Source of the DNA: Theristus sp. LFF4_11
Lineage: Eukaryota > Nematoda > Chromadorea > Monhysterida > Xyalidae
NCBI GenBank assembly: GCA_030248135.1
Contig: JASANC010002545.1
Span: forward strand, 62,001-126,000
Length of the DNA: 64,000 nt
Direction: 5' to 3'
Both the position numbers and the translations under genes were made by a program. The notes beneath the pieces are model-generated. The model made no database searches. It was not told where the DNA came from and saw only the letters and a program-made list of their open reading frames with translations. Shown one piece after another: positions 37,619 through 50,414 of this stretch (its first letter is position 1; the number at the start of each line of letters is the position of its first letter).

Positions 37619-40600
37619 AAAACGCTGATCACTCGCTCGCCACGGCGCCCCCACCCACCCCATAATCTTAATATATTGTTGCTGGAATACGAGTAATTTT
37701 GTTCTCTTGGTTTTCTTTTGTGGTATGGTGTGTGTGGAACTTTGGCGTTTTTGTGGTACGGTTTTTGGTGGCTCGAATTATACCATAATCATTCTTCTTT
37801 TTTTGTTTTGAGCTTATTTCATGTTTTTATCATATCTATATCCTGTTTTTTTGTTACTTTCCTGTCGGTATGGGATAGGCCTATGTTTCTTTGAGGCAGC
37901 AAGCTTTTGTTCATGCTTATCTGCTGTCTTTGAAAGGGAGAAAATTACAGTTTCAAATGTCACTGTCAACATCTGTGAAAACATTGGAGTTTTGTGGAAA
38001 ACTTATGAACTAAATTTATCTGCGTTTGTGTGTGAACTTTCAACCTTTGAGAAGTGATCCAAATACGCCGTTGTGATTGATTGAGCTTTGATTTGTTTGT
38101 TTTTTCTGAAAATTATAATTTTTGCTGTTCATATTTTTTTGTTCATCTTACAAAGACAAGCTGTGGTATAGTAGTGCATGTGTTCAGTCAACACTTTGGT
38201 GGTAAAAATATGTCACTAGTAGTGCGTCGATTTTGGTTGTGATTCTAAAACAATGATTTCGCAAATTTCTGGTGGAAAATTAGCAAGTTATTGAGATGGT
38301 ACTTTCTGTACGTATTATGTATGACCAAGTTTTTGAGTTGACGACAAATATATTTTAGGTGGTTTTATCAGTGCGCGGCTGAAATTCACTTGGTTTAATG
38401 ATTTTTTTGTTGTTAAATATTGTCCATGCTCTCATCTTAGCCGATTTCATACTGTAAAATTCAGCTCTTTTTTCAAAACAATTCATTTTATTTCTACAAA
38501 CAAAAATCCTATCTAGACTTTCAATTTTCCAACATACTTTCTCATACTTTCGTGCCGAATATATTCCATCACTGTGTGTCCGTTGTATCGTTGGTTTGTT
38601 AGAACATGTCGCGAGCCCAGAGAATGTCGCCGTGAGCATTGACAACTCAACAGAATTGGGTTTTGACACGATCTCACACGGTTTTCTAACAGATTTTCTA
38701 GATTGGAAAGACTTTTTTAGGAAATCAAACGGTTTTCTTACAGTGACGCATGCGCGCAGATCGTGTCGAGACCCGTAGTTCCCTGCCATCTGTTCGTTCG
38801 CGTGTTATCAGTCGGTATCAGGCGCCTGTGGTGTCTGCCATGTTCTAATGAACCGACATTTCCATGTAATTATTGTTGTTTTCGACTACATTGTTCATAT
38901 TTTTGTTGTCAACAAAGCCACTCAGAGATCTGGTTACACACGTTCTGTCGTGAAACACTGAACACAAATGCTTTGAAACACTATGAAAACGAGCTTTATT
39001 ATATTTGATCATTGATTAATTTAGTGTGAATTCCGCTGAAACATCGTACATAATACAAAGCCAGTGTGCGTTTCTGATGAATGTTTGCACTGAAAACTGT
39101 TTGTTGGTTTTCTGAAATTTTGGGGCACAATTTTTGAACCGCGTCCAGAAATGTCCTGTGGCAGACTTTTTGATCTGTAATTGGGCGTTTGTACATTTTT
39201 TTGGGGATGATAAACACGATTCAATGTATTTATAGACTTTTGTTGAGTTTTTTTGTTGTCTCTAGGTTTTATTAGTGTTGTAAATGCGTAGGTCTAAGTG
39301 TTATTCCAAAAAAGTCACTGATACGATTTCGACGAAAAAAGACTACAAACCAAGCCAGTTGTGTTCTGTTATTGTGGATGCCATGCTTTCATTTGCTGTT
39401 TCATGTGCGGGACAAATGTTTGTTGCAATGTGTAATTCACAAAATATGGTTGTATTTGTGAACGTCGTGTTAGACGTTTTTTTGTCAAATACCCCAAAAA
39501 AATGTCTTTGACTGAATACTGGACCCGTTGAGTTTCTTTGTGAGAAACATTGTTGTTCCAGTTTCGAAACATCCGTTTATGTTAATCCTGTTTGCGTGTA
39601 TTTTTTTGCTGATTTTCGTCACAAAATTGCTGAAAAGGACCACAAAGCGCACAGTATCAGCGTTAATGCTGTTTTGTTATTATTATTTTTTTGTCCGAAC
39701 TGAAGATATTTGATTAGCGTTTGTTTTGAAAAATGTAGAAATAAATGAAAACTTTCAAGTGAAAAAGATTTTTGCAGTTATAGATTTTTCTTCGGGGCTT
39801 TAGGCTCCAAAAGAACCCGGTTTACTTGTGCATGTCATTGTGTTATTTTCATGCAATCTGTTTGCTGGAAATTGTCAGACGACTTGAAGTCCTTATCTGG
39901 TACAGCGTTCACTTTTTTCAATGCTTGTTGCCCAATCACAAAAAACAAACTTCCGCAGTATACCATTACACAATAAAACATCCGTACCTGTGCACTGCTC
40001 ACCGCAAACAGAAGTGAACAGTCTTCAGAGCAAAACTGTATTATCTAGATATTACTAACGCCGTGTAGTCAATCTGACAGTTTCTCACAAACGGAACGTC
40101 ACTGTGTGTTTTTCTCTGTTTTAGACGCGTTTTTTTTTTCGCCCAAGAATAGTGACTGCTACAAACATATCAGTATTGTAGAAAATCACGCAAAATTGTA
40201 GCTGCACAATTGCACCGCAAACTCCGAAACTATTCTTCGTTCTCATAACATGACAAACTATTTAGAATCGTGCATCCTTTTCATTTTGTACGTTGCTGAA
40301 CGTTTTTGTCTGGTTTCTGCAGAGCTATTTTTTATAACCTGCTGTGGATTTCTCAGCGCTGGCAAACGTGCATCTCTGTTTGTTTCTGCGTTGTGTCTCC
40401 TGGTTGCCAATTTCGAGTATTCCCCCTGTAACGCCGTGTTTTTCGGTTGCTCTATGTTGGTGTGTGGTTCTAGTTTTGTGTTTTGAAATCTGATTTCACT
40501 CACTCTTTTTGTGTTCAGATTTGCTAATGTATCACATTTTTTTCATTTTCACTAATCCAACTGCACCACGCTATGTCCCTGGTTACACCAAAACAAAGCT

Positions 40601-41608
40601 GGGTGCACGATGGTGGAAACGTGGATAGAGTGGAAAATGTCTCAGCACTGGTGATAACTGCAAATTGAAACCCCATATCGAATGAAATGAAATATCATTT
40701 TTATTTCACTACACCTTTTGCCTGTTTCTTACACTTTGCTCTGTACTGTTTTTTTGTGAAAACTACGTTTGAAAAAATTGATTGCATTTTGTCTAATTCT
40801 TTGCTACAACCTGACCTGCTGTTTTTCCATTGTCGCGGCGTGTCTGTGTGTCCTACTTTTTTCACGTTTACTTTTTTGATTTTCGACGTTTTCCGTGTCA
40901 TCAACTCAAGTTTTAAAAACGGTGGATGAAACGCAGAGGACTTTGGTTATACGTTGGTGAATTGATGATTTTTCTGACATTAACAGATTTTTCGTTCTGA
41001 GTTTATTTTCGGTTTCTACTGTCTGCGTTTATTTTCAATCTGGATTTCTGATTTGAGTCTTATTTGATTGATTGATATGACACGATTCGATTGGAACACG
41101 TTGCTCTACGGATGTTGATAAGAGAAGTACATTTTCCGTGAAAAAAACGGAGACTTTGAAAGAGAGCAAGAGTTGTGCATGTTTTGTTTGTTTCGCAGTT
41201 TTAACAATTTTAAATGGTAAATGACATTAAAAAACGACTAACTGTTGCAGATTGCTAATTGACATCCTGAAAACGAGAATCTGGTCAGTATAGTGTGAGT
41301 GCTGAAGAAACTGTGTGCCGAAGTGTATGGTGTGTGCCGTAATTGGCCCGTGTTCAGTTTGCCACGCTCTTTTTACAGCAAACACATTCTTGACTAAGAG
41401 ACACGGTCGCAACAACAACACTCCGATATTTACAATTTCGTGTGTACTATCCGAAAAATTTTTTACGACGGTTGAAGCAAGATCGTGTGGAGGCCACATG
41501 CGCTGGACACCGCAGTTGCTCGAGTTCTACACCGCAGTTCGAGTGTTTGACCGAACTGATATTGCGGCACACTACACACTCCGTACACATGTCGCATGCG
41601 CAGTACAC
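37619..41608. other. 3' UTR and intergenic region between the convergent PTB and channel genes
   Basis: No conserved ORF. The clearest plus-strand AATAAA after the PTB stop is at about 39740-39745. Minus-strand AATAAA motifs (TTTATT at about 41003 and 41028) could end the channel mRNA. The rest is AT-rich and T-rich with no repeat family recognised. Confidence 0.5.
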
Positions 41609-44600
41609 TCATTTGATCACTTCGTTTTGATAGACCTCATCCATAGTATTCAGCTGCGCGTCAGTAGCGTGCATCAATTCGGTGAGCTTCTTCTGCGACA
41701 GTGTACTGTAGTACATCCAGTAGGTGACGTTGAACAGACTGAACATCGCCGGGAACAACAGGCGGCACACTTGGTCCACCCGTTCTCCGGTCCAATGCAT
41801 TTGCGTCGTCGTTCTCGGCGCCCATCCGCATGGGTTTCTCCGTGGTGTTGCGATTGTGGCAGCACTACTCCGTCTACGACGTTTGCAACTGCGATCGAAC
41901 AGCAGCGTCGAGTAGTTTCGTACTTTGCGTCGTCGTCTGCAGTGCTCGGTTGTGCGCGCGCGGTCCTGTGCATCGGCCGATTCACACGCGCAACAGGCGC
42001 GAATCAACTGCGCGCACTTGTGCAGCCGTTCGCCGGTGGCTGATTTGTCAACGCGACAATTTTCATTGTTACTCAGTAGCGTCGATTCGATGCGCTCCAG
42101 CGAGTCGCGCTGATGGCCGAGTGGTCCGAGGCGTTGTCCGTTCGGTGGCGGCGATCGATCGGCGGCGGTTCGAGTCGCGCCGAGCTCAACGGCGTTCTCA
42201 TCGTCGATGGCCGTCAGTTGGTCGGCTGCGATGATCACCGATCGAGCAGTCGCGTTGAACTCGCTCATTCGCATGTCACTGCAGTCCGCTGTCGCGCTCA
42301 ATTCTGGAGGACGACGAATCCAAACGCTGGATGGCGCACCAGTGTCAGCGTTGTTGGCTCGTTTCAGTGACGACTTCGTCCCATCGGTCTGAAACTGTGC
42401 GTTGCTAAAGAAAAAAAGGAAAACGTGACACAATCATATGGCCTTCTTAGCTCGTTTTTCGATGGGATCCACGCTTCAGTTCAAATCTAATCAACCGCAA
42501 ACTTCGCTGCAATTGTAAAACATGCATTTAGTGCATTTTGGCATTTGAATGTACGGCATGGTCCCTACTCCCTACATACACGATTCAGAAAAATCCGTCA
42601 TTCTTGAAAAACAGTGATCTGCAACTGATTGAGATGACAAGGAGTGCCTTAGTCGGCCATACTGTAGCCTGTTTCTGCATCGAGCTAGTTGAACCAATCA
42701 GTGAGCCTCATTCAAAAGTAGCCAATCAGCAGAGTGCCTCACATTTCGCCAAAAACGGTACGCGTCAATAGGTGAGCGTCAACCAACTATGGTGACGCGA
42801 AATCGCGAAACTCTGTTATTGAACATACTGTTTGCAATTTGTTTGCACCGGCAGCATGGGCAGACAGGTGCGAGCAATGCCGGGATGTACAGGTGATCCG
42901 AAAAACTACACGATAAGAATAATCGGCTCTAGCTCGCCAACGGCTTGGTTTGCGCTGAAATTTTAACCAACCATAGCATATAGCTTCTCATTTTTGTGTT
43001 AAAATTTCAGCCGAAACGATGCATCCGTTGGCGTACTGCAGCCGATTCTAATCATGTAGTTTTTCGATCACCCTGTTCTGGACGCAGACACCAACCAACC
43101 CGTTTCAGTGCGACATTCGAGAGGCGCATCGCTCGTTCCTGTGCCACTTCCGGCTCGTTCGTGTCACCGAACTCGCCGCCAATAATCAATCGTGGATCCA
43201 CTTGCTGCTGCTCGCACGACAGCCGGCTGTTGATCGAATGTTTCTGGTGATTGAACGGCTCTGTGATTTGCTCGTTACGAAAGAAGACAATTGGAGGCTG
43301 GTGTACTGGCGGATGACAGTGCACATCGCAGTTGATCGCAGCTTTGTTGGATGGTTTTGACGTGATGATGTTGTCCACCTCAGAGTCGGAACTGCTGCTC
43401 TCGCGGTCGTAGCCGTCAACTGATTGAAAGAAAATTGAAAATGATCCTTCAAAGCCAGAGAAACCAATGACATTATAAGGGTTTTTTTGGCATTGGATTG
43501 GTTCGCCATATTATATGATGTCAGGTGGTTGACAACCGAGTGGAGTGACTCACATGAAACCTTTTTTGCACTGAGAATAAAAAAATTGTTTTGGGTGAAC
43601 AGCGAAGTCTGCAAATCTCAAAGATACAATCTGGAAGGCGTTTCCAAACTTTGTTCCAAACACCCCGGTAGGAGCCAGACATTTTTGTTTTAGTTACCAC
43701 CAGAACAGCCACCAGGTGGATCGTTTTTGGGAGAAAAGGTTTGAAAAAAGTTTGGGAACGGTTTTCAGTGGTCAACGAACGCACTCCTCATGCGAGTTGA
43801 ATGATCGTCGTGTTGTCCGCTGGCGTCTTCATCTTCGTTCGTCCCGTTTCCACCCATCCACACTGATTTCTTTCGCAAATTGTGCGCTCGCTTGTCAACC
43901 TGAAATTAGTTTTGCAATGATCGTTAAGAGGCAAAAAACATACCTGGTCAGAAACTTTGTTAAAGTGTGATAAAATAATTACTTTGGCTTAATTCTGTCA
44001 AAAGTCTGTTTTTTTAAATGAAAACTATCGTTAACTATTGACTGTGACACTGACAACTTACTACGACGGCGACCAAATTTATAAACCGCTGCTCACTTGT
44101 CCGACAATGGCTAGTTCGACGGTTGAAAAGAAGATGAATCCCATGCAGGCGAACATCCAGATGTCAATTGCTTTCACGTACCAGACTTTCGGCAGCGACC
44201 GCGCCACGTTGCCGTACTAAATTATTGATTTTATGCAGTTTATTATTATCATATTTCATTATTACGTCTGATCTGTTTTAGTTGACTTTAGATCATAGAT
44301 GTTGTTGTAAGAGAGAGTAAAAACGAGCAAACCAGTGCTGCTGACTGTTCGGTGGACCAACCTGGAACGTCAACGCCATTAATGACGACACGCCAAGTGT
44401 GATGCGCGCTGGCAGACACTTCGGGTCCAGCCAGAATGCAATCCAACTGTAATAGGCTGGACTTTCCACAGCAACACCAAAACGGTCACGGAATGGACGA
44501 GTAAACATAGCGGATTTTTTCAGGGTGCAAGGAGCATGCGAAATTAGAATGAAAGACAAAAGATGTTCAGAAACACAATTGTGTGTCAGATTTCACGTGT

Positions 44601-46557
44601 TTTTTAAGCTAATTGATTATTCGTGCTATTCTGTTCGTTTTTTCTCGCGTGCACTCAAGATTGAGAATTAATTATCTTGGCAATTTTTTGAAAAAGTCAA
44701 CTGCTTAGTTTACATTCCGTAAAGCTGATCTTGAAGTTTGCAAAATTGTAAACACGAAAAACAACTCATTTATTTTCCCCCATGAACCTGATGAACACAC
44801 TGGCGTACGTCGGGAAGTACAGCTGCAGCATGTAGTAGCCGTAGAGGCGCTTGAAGTAGAACACTGCGAACAATTGATGCCATTCGCCGGGCGGGTAAAT
44901 GTACGTATTGCGGCCCCATTTGAAACTGTGAATGTTGAAGTCGGGCAGTTTCACGTCCGCGTTTTCAAAGATGATGCCCGTGTGGAACCAGCGAAGGCGC
45001 ACTTTGCCCGTGTTGTACGAGTAGGACTCGAACTTCAGCGTGCACTTCTGCACGTCCATCGGGAATGTCGCCATGTCGAGGTCGCACGGCGCTTCCACCT
45101 GAAGCTGATGATTGAATATTGATGTGTTCATGAAGACGCTCGTCCGTGCGTCACACACCAACCACAGCCAGCGTCAGCATTCACACACCGTGGCCTGTGC
45201 CCGGCAGCGCACCAAATTTCTTTTCTCTGTGTGCCTCGTGTGCGCCAAGCGGTGCAGACGCACTTATTGACAAAAAACCAAACTCGATGGGCGCTCCATT
45301 TGGCGGCGTTTCTCTGCATTATTAGCCGTCGCGAACACATATGCATCACCAAAAAAAGTTTTTTGGTGTTCTTTCTCAGTGCACCAGCAAACACACAGCC
45401 GACGGCCCACCGCCACTTCACCTTCACTCTGATGTTCACCCAGACGGTGCCGTTCGGATACAGCATCACGAAGATGTTCGGCGTCGGCGAGTTGTGCGGC
45501 TGCGTGCTCTTGCTGTTCTGGAAGCACACGTTCGGCAGCCACACGGTGCTGATCGCCTTGTGCGACAGCGTCAGATTCTGCAGGCAACTGGACAAGTGGT
45601 CGAAGCGCAGACGAGGGTCGTTCCAGATCTGACTGAACAGCACGTCCGCCGTGAAGCTCGCCGAGTTCTCGCTGATCGTGGAAATGTCCTGAGGTGCAAG
45701 GTTGTCGCTGGTTATGGTGTTCATTCTGTGCGATGCATGTACAGTATGTTCGTGTAAACCTGTCACTTTTTTTGCTGGATACAATGTATGCACAGCGGCG
45801 CGAAAGACAGAACACGGGGTTACGGAGTTGCAAGAAAACCTATTTATTCAACCACAAATCGATACATTCGTTCTTCTTGTTGTACTGCAACTCAAAGATT
45901 CGCATGCTCTGTATGTATTTTGGAAAAAAAGTGACAGGTTTAAACAAACATAATGGTACCTGCTGTTTCGCTGATGTTTCATGCGTCTGTGCTGGTCATC
46001 ATTTTTTGTTGGGCTCAGCCCGGGCCTTGTCGTGCTGACGAGCGTGGGGGCCCCGCTTACACGAGTAACAGTGCTTGCACTAGTGTAACACCTTACAACA
46101 GCAGCACAATCAATGCAACCCACGCAACCTGCACGATCAAGTCCACCGACACGTCAACACCGGCTGCGCTCGGCACCACGTCCGAGTTGTAGCCGTCGAA
46201 GATCTTCCTGTAGACCGAGTTCGACAGTTTGTCGTCATTCGCGTTGCAACTGGCAGAGTCGTCATCGTCATTCGGTGGCGTTGTGCGCGTTGCTGGCGTC
46301 TGCTTGTTGTCAATGTCAACCGTCGGTGGCACATTGCTATTTGTGACCGGTTGTTCAGTGTTTTCATTCGTCAGTACCTCATTGGCCAGTTTTCCATTAT
46401 TTGTTATTTCCTCTTCACCAGCAACCACTCGTATCGGGCTCTCTGCGGTCGTCTCGTCGAAGGTTCGAACGGACGGCAGAATCCGGTTGACGCAGCCAAT
46501 CAGCGCCGTGCACAGAATCAGCTGCACGTGCACGTGCATTGTCGTTCGAAGTAGCAT
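41609..46557 (-). CDS. Cys-loop ligand-gated ion channel subunit, probable anion channel of the MOD-1/ACC-like invertebrate group, 8 coding exons
   Basis: Pentameric neurotransmitter-gated channel subunit of the plasma membrane. Exons on the minus strand: 46557-46129, 45688-45428, 45104-44788, 44446-44362, 44216-44097, 43899-43785, 43419-43100 and 42394-41609 (the last may start at 42388). All phases match, giving about 810 aa. In order: signal peptide ([19 protein letters not shown]), a Thr/Asn/Asp-rich N-terminal extension to about residue 120, ligand-binding domain ([20 protein letters not shown]), Cys-loop C237-(13 residues)-C251 with FPMD, M1, M2 preceded by PAR (348-350) then [15 protein letters not shown]3 ([22 protein letters not shown]), a roughly 355-aa cytoplasmic loop, and M4 (about 758-778, [19 protein letters not shown]). 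In this superfamily a PAR motif before M2 is typical of chloride-selective subunits; [12 protein letters not shown] and SWIAFWLDP resemble serotonin- and acetylcholine-gated chloride channels. Loop C has no vicinal cysteine pair. Ligand is not determinable here. Intron 1 holds a 200-bp palindromic element. Confidence 0.94.
42107..42188 (+). other. tRNA-like A/B-box sequence antisense inside the last channel exon
   Basis: TGGCCGAGTGG at 42114-42124 matches a tRNA-Ser/Leu-type A box, and GGTTCGAGTCG at 42167-42177 is one base off a B box at a normal spacing. The acceptor stem does not pair well, so this is not called as a tRNA gene. In the channel frame it encodes part of the cytoplasmic loop. 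Confidence 0.3.
44490..44690. mobile_element. Degraded copy of the GGCCGTACTG-type element in a channel-gene intron
   Basis: Shares AGTAAACATAGCGGATTTTT, AGGGTGCAAGGAGC and GTTCAGAAACACAATTGTGT-like blocks with 48321-48480. Its termini are not clear. Confidence 0.45.
45748..45955. mobile_element. 200-bp palindromic element, same family, in intron 1 of the channel gene
   Basis: Left GTAAACCTGTCACTTTTTTT and right AAAAAAGTGACAGGTTTAAA. Interior ATTCAACCACAAATCG and CAACTCAAAGATTCGCATGC match the PTB-intron copy. A diverged one-ended relative lies at about 56476-56650. Confidence 0.75.
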
Positions 46558-48320
46558 GATTGGAAGAAAATAACGTTTGAATAAATTTCTAAGTGCTTTT
46601 TAAGGTCAGCTCCGACTGAATTGGCGGAAAAGTCATCAACGATCGCTCGGTTGCGAACGTCTACAAATTGCCAAATAAGATCAGCCGCAATAGAGGAATG
46701 CGCAAAAATTGCATTTGTTCTTGTTCATCGTGACATTTTATTATTTGTCAAAAATCCATCGGTGTTTCTTTTGTTGAAGTTTCTGTCGGCGTGCGGTGAC
46801 GTCAGTAAATTTGTGTTGTTTTGTGAGTGTGTGTGCGTCGGTGTGTTGTATAAACGGAAGTAGAACATGCAGTTTTTCATCTTGAAACCGGTATTTATCT
46901 TTGAAAGCATGTCATCAAACGCAAGAACAAACAAGCAGAGCCCTTTCGAAAACTTACTGTCTTGGACAGTTGGTTTGCATGCACTTACACGTGCTCACAT
47001 TTGCATACATACACATAGCAAAGTTGGTTAGAATCACGGCCCATTTAGGTAAACATATGCTTTTTTAACCCGACCCCTTTTTCATTCAAATTTGCGCTCT
47101 GTAAAGTGCGAAAAAGTGACGCGACGGGGACATACTGTTGAAACGGTAAAAATAACGTGGTTCTTAACTGCTCCAAAGCTGGTTCGAACTTCGGGTTTTT
47201 TTATTTTACAGTTACGATGGTTACTGTAGTGAACAAGGAGCTGCTCATTGAATATTTGAAAACACACAGCAAGATTTCATATAAACTCTCTTTTTCATAC
47301 TTTTTTGCAAATTCCTGAGAATAGCCACTCACCAAATTATTGGTGCATGTACGGTAATAGCTGATGTATGGTAGCGCAAACGCACCAAATTTGGTGAGTA
47401 TTTTTTAGTGAGAAGCAGGGTTCCGATCGGTCTTGATTTGTTGACAAAAAAAGTTGGTACTCGAGAAATCGCAGCATGAGACGACACGTTTTTCTTGCAA
47501 AAATTCTCAATCGCGTTTGAGGCGTAAGCTTTTCTTTTATGCGTGTGTCAATAAAAAGTGTCTTCTTCGCGTTGCAACATCAAAAGGAATGTGAAAAAAA
47601 CGTCTCGGGCACGGGCACAGCAATTTTATATAATTAAATCAATTTGCAGAACACTCTTTGCTCAGTGAAATCTGATTAGAAACAAAAACAGAACGCCGGA
47701 TTTGCACTGCAGAAAAAGGACGCAATAGTAACACTTCGAACTAAATTGCGATTGGATTTCGATTTCGATGTCATGCTTTGAGCATAACTTTTTTAGGTTT
47801 AGGTGTTCCCTGCCTGAATAGTTATGCATGTATACATGCTTATTCAGTTCAAGCATGCAGAAGACACAAGACCAATTTGAAATTTATGAAAGTATAACTA
47901 ACAATAAAAAAGCATTGAAAAAGTAAATAAATTTCTCATGAATCCCAGATGACACAAAAGCAGACATTTGTTCTGTTCGGAAATCCATTGGATAACCAAG
48001 CTTATTTCAAAGAACACAGTTTCTTTGCAACTGAGGAACGACACGGAGGCTTGCTGCATTTTACAAGTACATTTTTAGAAGCAATCAATTGCGTACAACG
48101 CCTCTGCAGTCGTGTGTTCGGCGATGTGTGACGAATAAAAGATGTTCAGCACACTTCAGCACTAACGCAGTGACGTGGCATTCATGGTGGTGACCACCAT
48201 CAGAAATTCAGAAATATCTGGGCTAACTGGAAATGCGAATGACGATATTCAACAAAATCTGGCAGCACGGTACGGTGTGGCCAGCTAAACATGGCACGTT
48301 TTCAGGGCGCGAGGAGCTAT

Positions 48321-48590
48321 GTACGGTATGGCCGATTAAACATGGCAGCTTTTTTCAGGGTTCAAGGAGCGCGCGAAATTTGAAAGAAAGAAAAACGACG
48401 TTCAGAAACCACATTGTGTGCTAAATTTGACTAGATTTTTTTAAACTAATGGAGTATCCGCGTTATTCTGTTCATTGCTCCTTGTCCCTACACACATGAT
48501 TTATATTGAAAAAGACAACTCCTAGTCTGCGACTGATCCCGCCTTGATGGACTGCCTTATTTATTCGGCCGTACTGTACTCTGTTCGTTC
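48321..48590. mobile_element. Palindromic element, GTACGGTATGGCCGATTAAA termini
   Basis: Left GTACGGTATGGCCGATTAAA, right ATTTATTCGGCCGTACTGTA. Internal blocks such as GTTCAGAAACCACATTGTGT recur near 44560 in a channel-gene intron. Related single ends occur at about 42641-42675, 16270-16306, 48260-48320 and 48700-48730. Confidence 0.6.
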
Positions 48591-48830
48591 TTTATCCATT
48601 GCTCCTTGTCCACACACACGATTGGCAAATATCTTGGCATTTTTTTTGTGAAAGAGAACTACTAGTCTGCGACTAATCTCGCCGTGATGGACAAGACAAA
48701 GACTGCCTCATTTATTTGGCTATACTGCACCTACCCATGCGCAAGATTTTCAAAAACTGAAAGAAAACCAATTTTGAACTTGAAACTACGCCCACGACGC
48801 TCTGTGTCGCTGCTCCTACTCCGCTGCACA

Positions 48831-48928
48831 CTTAAGGGGCGTTCATGAAGCAGTTTTTAAAGACCGCGTAGCTATGACTTAACACAGCTACGCTTCGCTA
48901 AACGCTGCTTCATGAACGCCGCTTCAAG
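48831..48928. mobile_element. Short foldback element, about 98 bp, intergenic
   Basis: CTTAAGGGGCGTTCATGAAG against GCTTCATGAACGCCGCTTCA, same family as 33476-33562. Confidence 0.72.
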
Positions 48929-50414
48929 AGGAGGACTTCAGCGGTGTAGCACATTTGTCGTGCGAAATTTACAATGCTAAATTTGTGAAAGCTCAATAAT
49001 TTGTTGTGCAGACGTCCGTACAAAAATGTTTTACTTACACCAAAGCGGTAGTGAGTTTATTGCAATACTAAAAGCTTGTGTGATCATCAACATCATTCAC
49101 CATACTCTTCAGGTGAAAATTGACTGAACAGCATCCGCATTTTCAAGTGTACCTGAAAGCGTGTCAGTATGAAACACGTTCAGCTATACGTCTGTATGTC
49201 CAATCAATATCGACGGACATGGAGCATTTGTGCAGTCACGACTTTCGAAATGCATTATGCTCGTTACTAGTGCTCTTTAAACGAATAAAATGTTTGCAAA
49301 TTTCTCAAATCGCACTCGACTGATTGTAGTTACATTTTCAAAGCAAGTATAATATCACGGCAGATTCTGTCGTTTTACATGACATGGAAGTTAATCTGCG
49401 CTTAAGAAACCAATCACTGTAACGACATCTGATATCTTTGTTATGTTTGTTATCAAATAGAGCGGTGTTCAAAAACAGTCAGAAGTGAGAGAGACAACAG
49501 ACTTCAACCAATCTCAGTAATAGCTACTTCACACTTGCCTGCACTAGGTTATGCTAAAGCCTGCACGACACATGCGTTTTCCATTTCTCTATCAACAGAC
49601 TTTTTTTTGAGCGCAAAGCCTAACAAAAGCTATATTATTGAAACGACCAAGAAATTCAACGAAGATTGTAAAGTTAAATTCACGACAATGAAATGCAACA
49701 ACATTACCGATTTATTTAACAAAAAAAGAGAAGATGGCGTTATTCCACATCACAGTTTTGTGAAGCGCAAAGTTATAGGCCATAGTTACGCACATTAACC
49801 GCCTGTAGAAAACAATTATGAAAAAGCAGTATGCGTTGTTATTTCGCGGTCGGCTTGACTAAGCCTTTGCAGAAGTTTTCAGTGCATTTGATGAGACGCA
49901 GCGGTTGTTTCAGCTGCAGATCTGTCATCATTAGCACTGTCAACTCGTCTTCTCTCTCTCTCAAACAGATCACATGCCAGATGTTCTCCGATTACATTCA
50001 CTGAGTTCGAAGTCGCCATGTTCAACACAGCGCGTTCAGTCTTTAGCGGCATTCTTAGCGAAAAAAGTCACACGACTTGTAGCAGCGACGACGTAAAAAA
50101 ACATGCGAATACAAAAGCGATAACACGAGGGTACAACGGAGCACGGGACGCTTATCGATGCTTCTCGACCGTCAAAGCACAGACGTGCATGCGTTCATAT
50201 TGCGTCACATCTGCGCGTTTACGTTCATGTGTTCAATATTATGCGTTCACTTATATGTCTTCATTTTTGTGCGTTCACTTTTACGCTTGGTGATTCCGCG
50301 ACACAACCACATGTTACAGTGTGCCAAGCTAGTGTCAAACACTGCTCCGTGGAAGCGTGCGCGTGCTCCCTGGTCACAGCGTGTGTGGTTCGATCACCGG
50401 CAGTTGTTGTTTGT

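Noticed and set aside
41315..42043. Plus-strand 242-aa ORF
   Set aside because: It is antisense to the channel's last exon and 3' flank; the minus strand carries the conserved M4 segment.
49535..49798. 87-aa ORF with Lys-rich TTKKFNEDCKVKFTTMKC
   Set aside because: No recognised domain, AT-rich codons, no splice partners; not distinguishable from chance.
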